Shown here in pieces: positions 40,946-41,025 of a stretch of DNA of 41,025 nt (the first letter of the stretch is position 1; each line of letters begins with the position of its first letter). Source of the DNA: Caldilineales bacterium (lineage in GTDB: Bacteria; Chloroflexota; Anaerolineae; J102); contig JAGFJG010000115.1 in NCBI GenBank assembly GCA_024102915.1, forward strand, positions 1 through 41,025, read 5' to 3'. Both the position numbers and the translations under genes were made by a program. The notes under the pieces are model-generated. The model did no database searches. It was not told where the DNA came from and was given only the letters and a program-made list of their open reading frames with translations.

Positions 40946-41025
40946 ATCGTTGCCACAATTGGCTGAAAGCTCCTCAGGGAGCGAGGTTGACAACAAGATG
41001 CCCAAAGTCTGGTCTGAGCCACAGG
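40935..41025 (+). CDS. Possible 5' end of another gene (runs off the window)
   Basis: From the ATG at 40935 the frame stays open to the last base (30 codons), overlapping the end of the VOC gene by 11 bases. GAGGG lies 3 bases before this ATG. The N-terminus is Ser/Glu-rich (MESKSLPQLAESSSGSE) and is not recognised. An internal ATG at 40998 in the same frame could be the true start. Only the continuation outside the window can confirm it. Confidence 0.35.
   Translation, partial: MESKSLPQLAESSSGSEVDNKMPKVWSEPQ

Overview
The window looks like a piece of a GC-rich chromosome from Chloroflexota (Anaerolineae/Caldilineae-like). This is an inference from gene content: a cyclic-nucleotide/SpoIIE phosphatase, a ThyX-type thymidylate synthase, a group 3d HoxEFUYH hydrogenase, lipoprotein thioredoxins with a multihaem cytochrome, and short degenerate repeats at gene borders. 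No 16S, tRNA or CRISPR array is visible, so the placement is tentative. Coding density is high and no gap without a gene exceeds 300 bases.

Layout. (1) 1-6613, plus strand: a catabolic cluster with the end of a cytosine deaminase-like gene, a nucleoside-type ABC ATPase, an SsnA-like amidohydrolase, a luciferase-like flavin/F420 oxidoreductase, a Gfo/Idh/MocA dehydrogenase and a ThuA-like protein. (2) 6759-8801: a glycosidase-like modular protein with a very acidic linker. (3) 18647 down to 8863, minus strand: a long operon led by a GntR/FadR-type regulator (cupin, TPP-dependent E1 alpha, lactonase-like amidohydrolase, E1 beta, Gfo/Idh/MocA, SDR, MetE-like protein, an unrecognised cysteine-containing protein, a fumarase/PurB-superfamily lyase). 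A promoter and a palindromic operator lie just upstream of the regulator. (4) 18813-20045: divergent cNMP-binding SpoIIE-type phosphatase. (5) 21107 down to 20134: two overlapping genes that look like complementary halves of ThyX. (6) 21355-22557: a small membrane protein and haem O synthase. (7) 22690-26167: an unrecognised 484-residue protein, a dynamin-like GTPase and a 2[4Fe-4S] ferredoxin, bracketed by a promoter and a terminator. (8) 26389-30140: a PocR-domain regulator, SQR-like flavoprotein, DUF1641 protein, single-cysteine DsrC/TusE protein and DsrE3A-like protein. (9) 30352-35993: hoxE-F-U-Y-H-W, an NAD-linked bidirectional [NiFe] hydrogenase with its maturation protease. (10) 40335 down to 36075, minus strand: pentahaem cytochrome c, a SurA-N/TlpA fusion lipoprotein and a tandem DsbA-like lipoprotein. 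(11) 40538-41025: a VOC-family protein and the start of another gene.

The most unusual observations follow. In the tandem DsbA-like lipoprotein the first active-site cysteine codon is an in-frame TGA, followed after nine nucleotides by a nine-base-pair stem-loop, so it may be a selenoprotein with a UPYC motif next to a normal CPYC domain. The ThyX pair has divided the family's key motifs between two translationally coupled genes, suggesting a heteromeric enzyme. The sulfur-relay operon and the hydrogenase operon each carry a near-identical FNR/CRP-type palindrome centred 34.5 bases before the end of a candidate -10 box, the class II geometry, which suggests one redox-responsive regulator for both.
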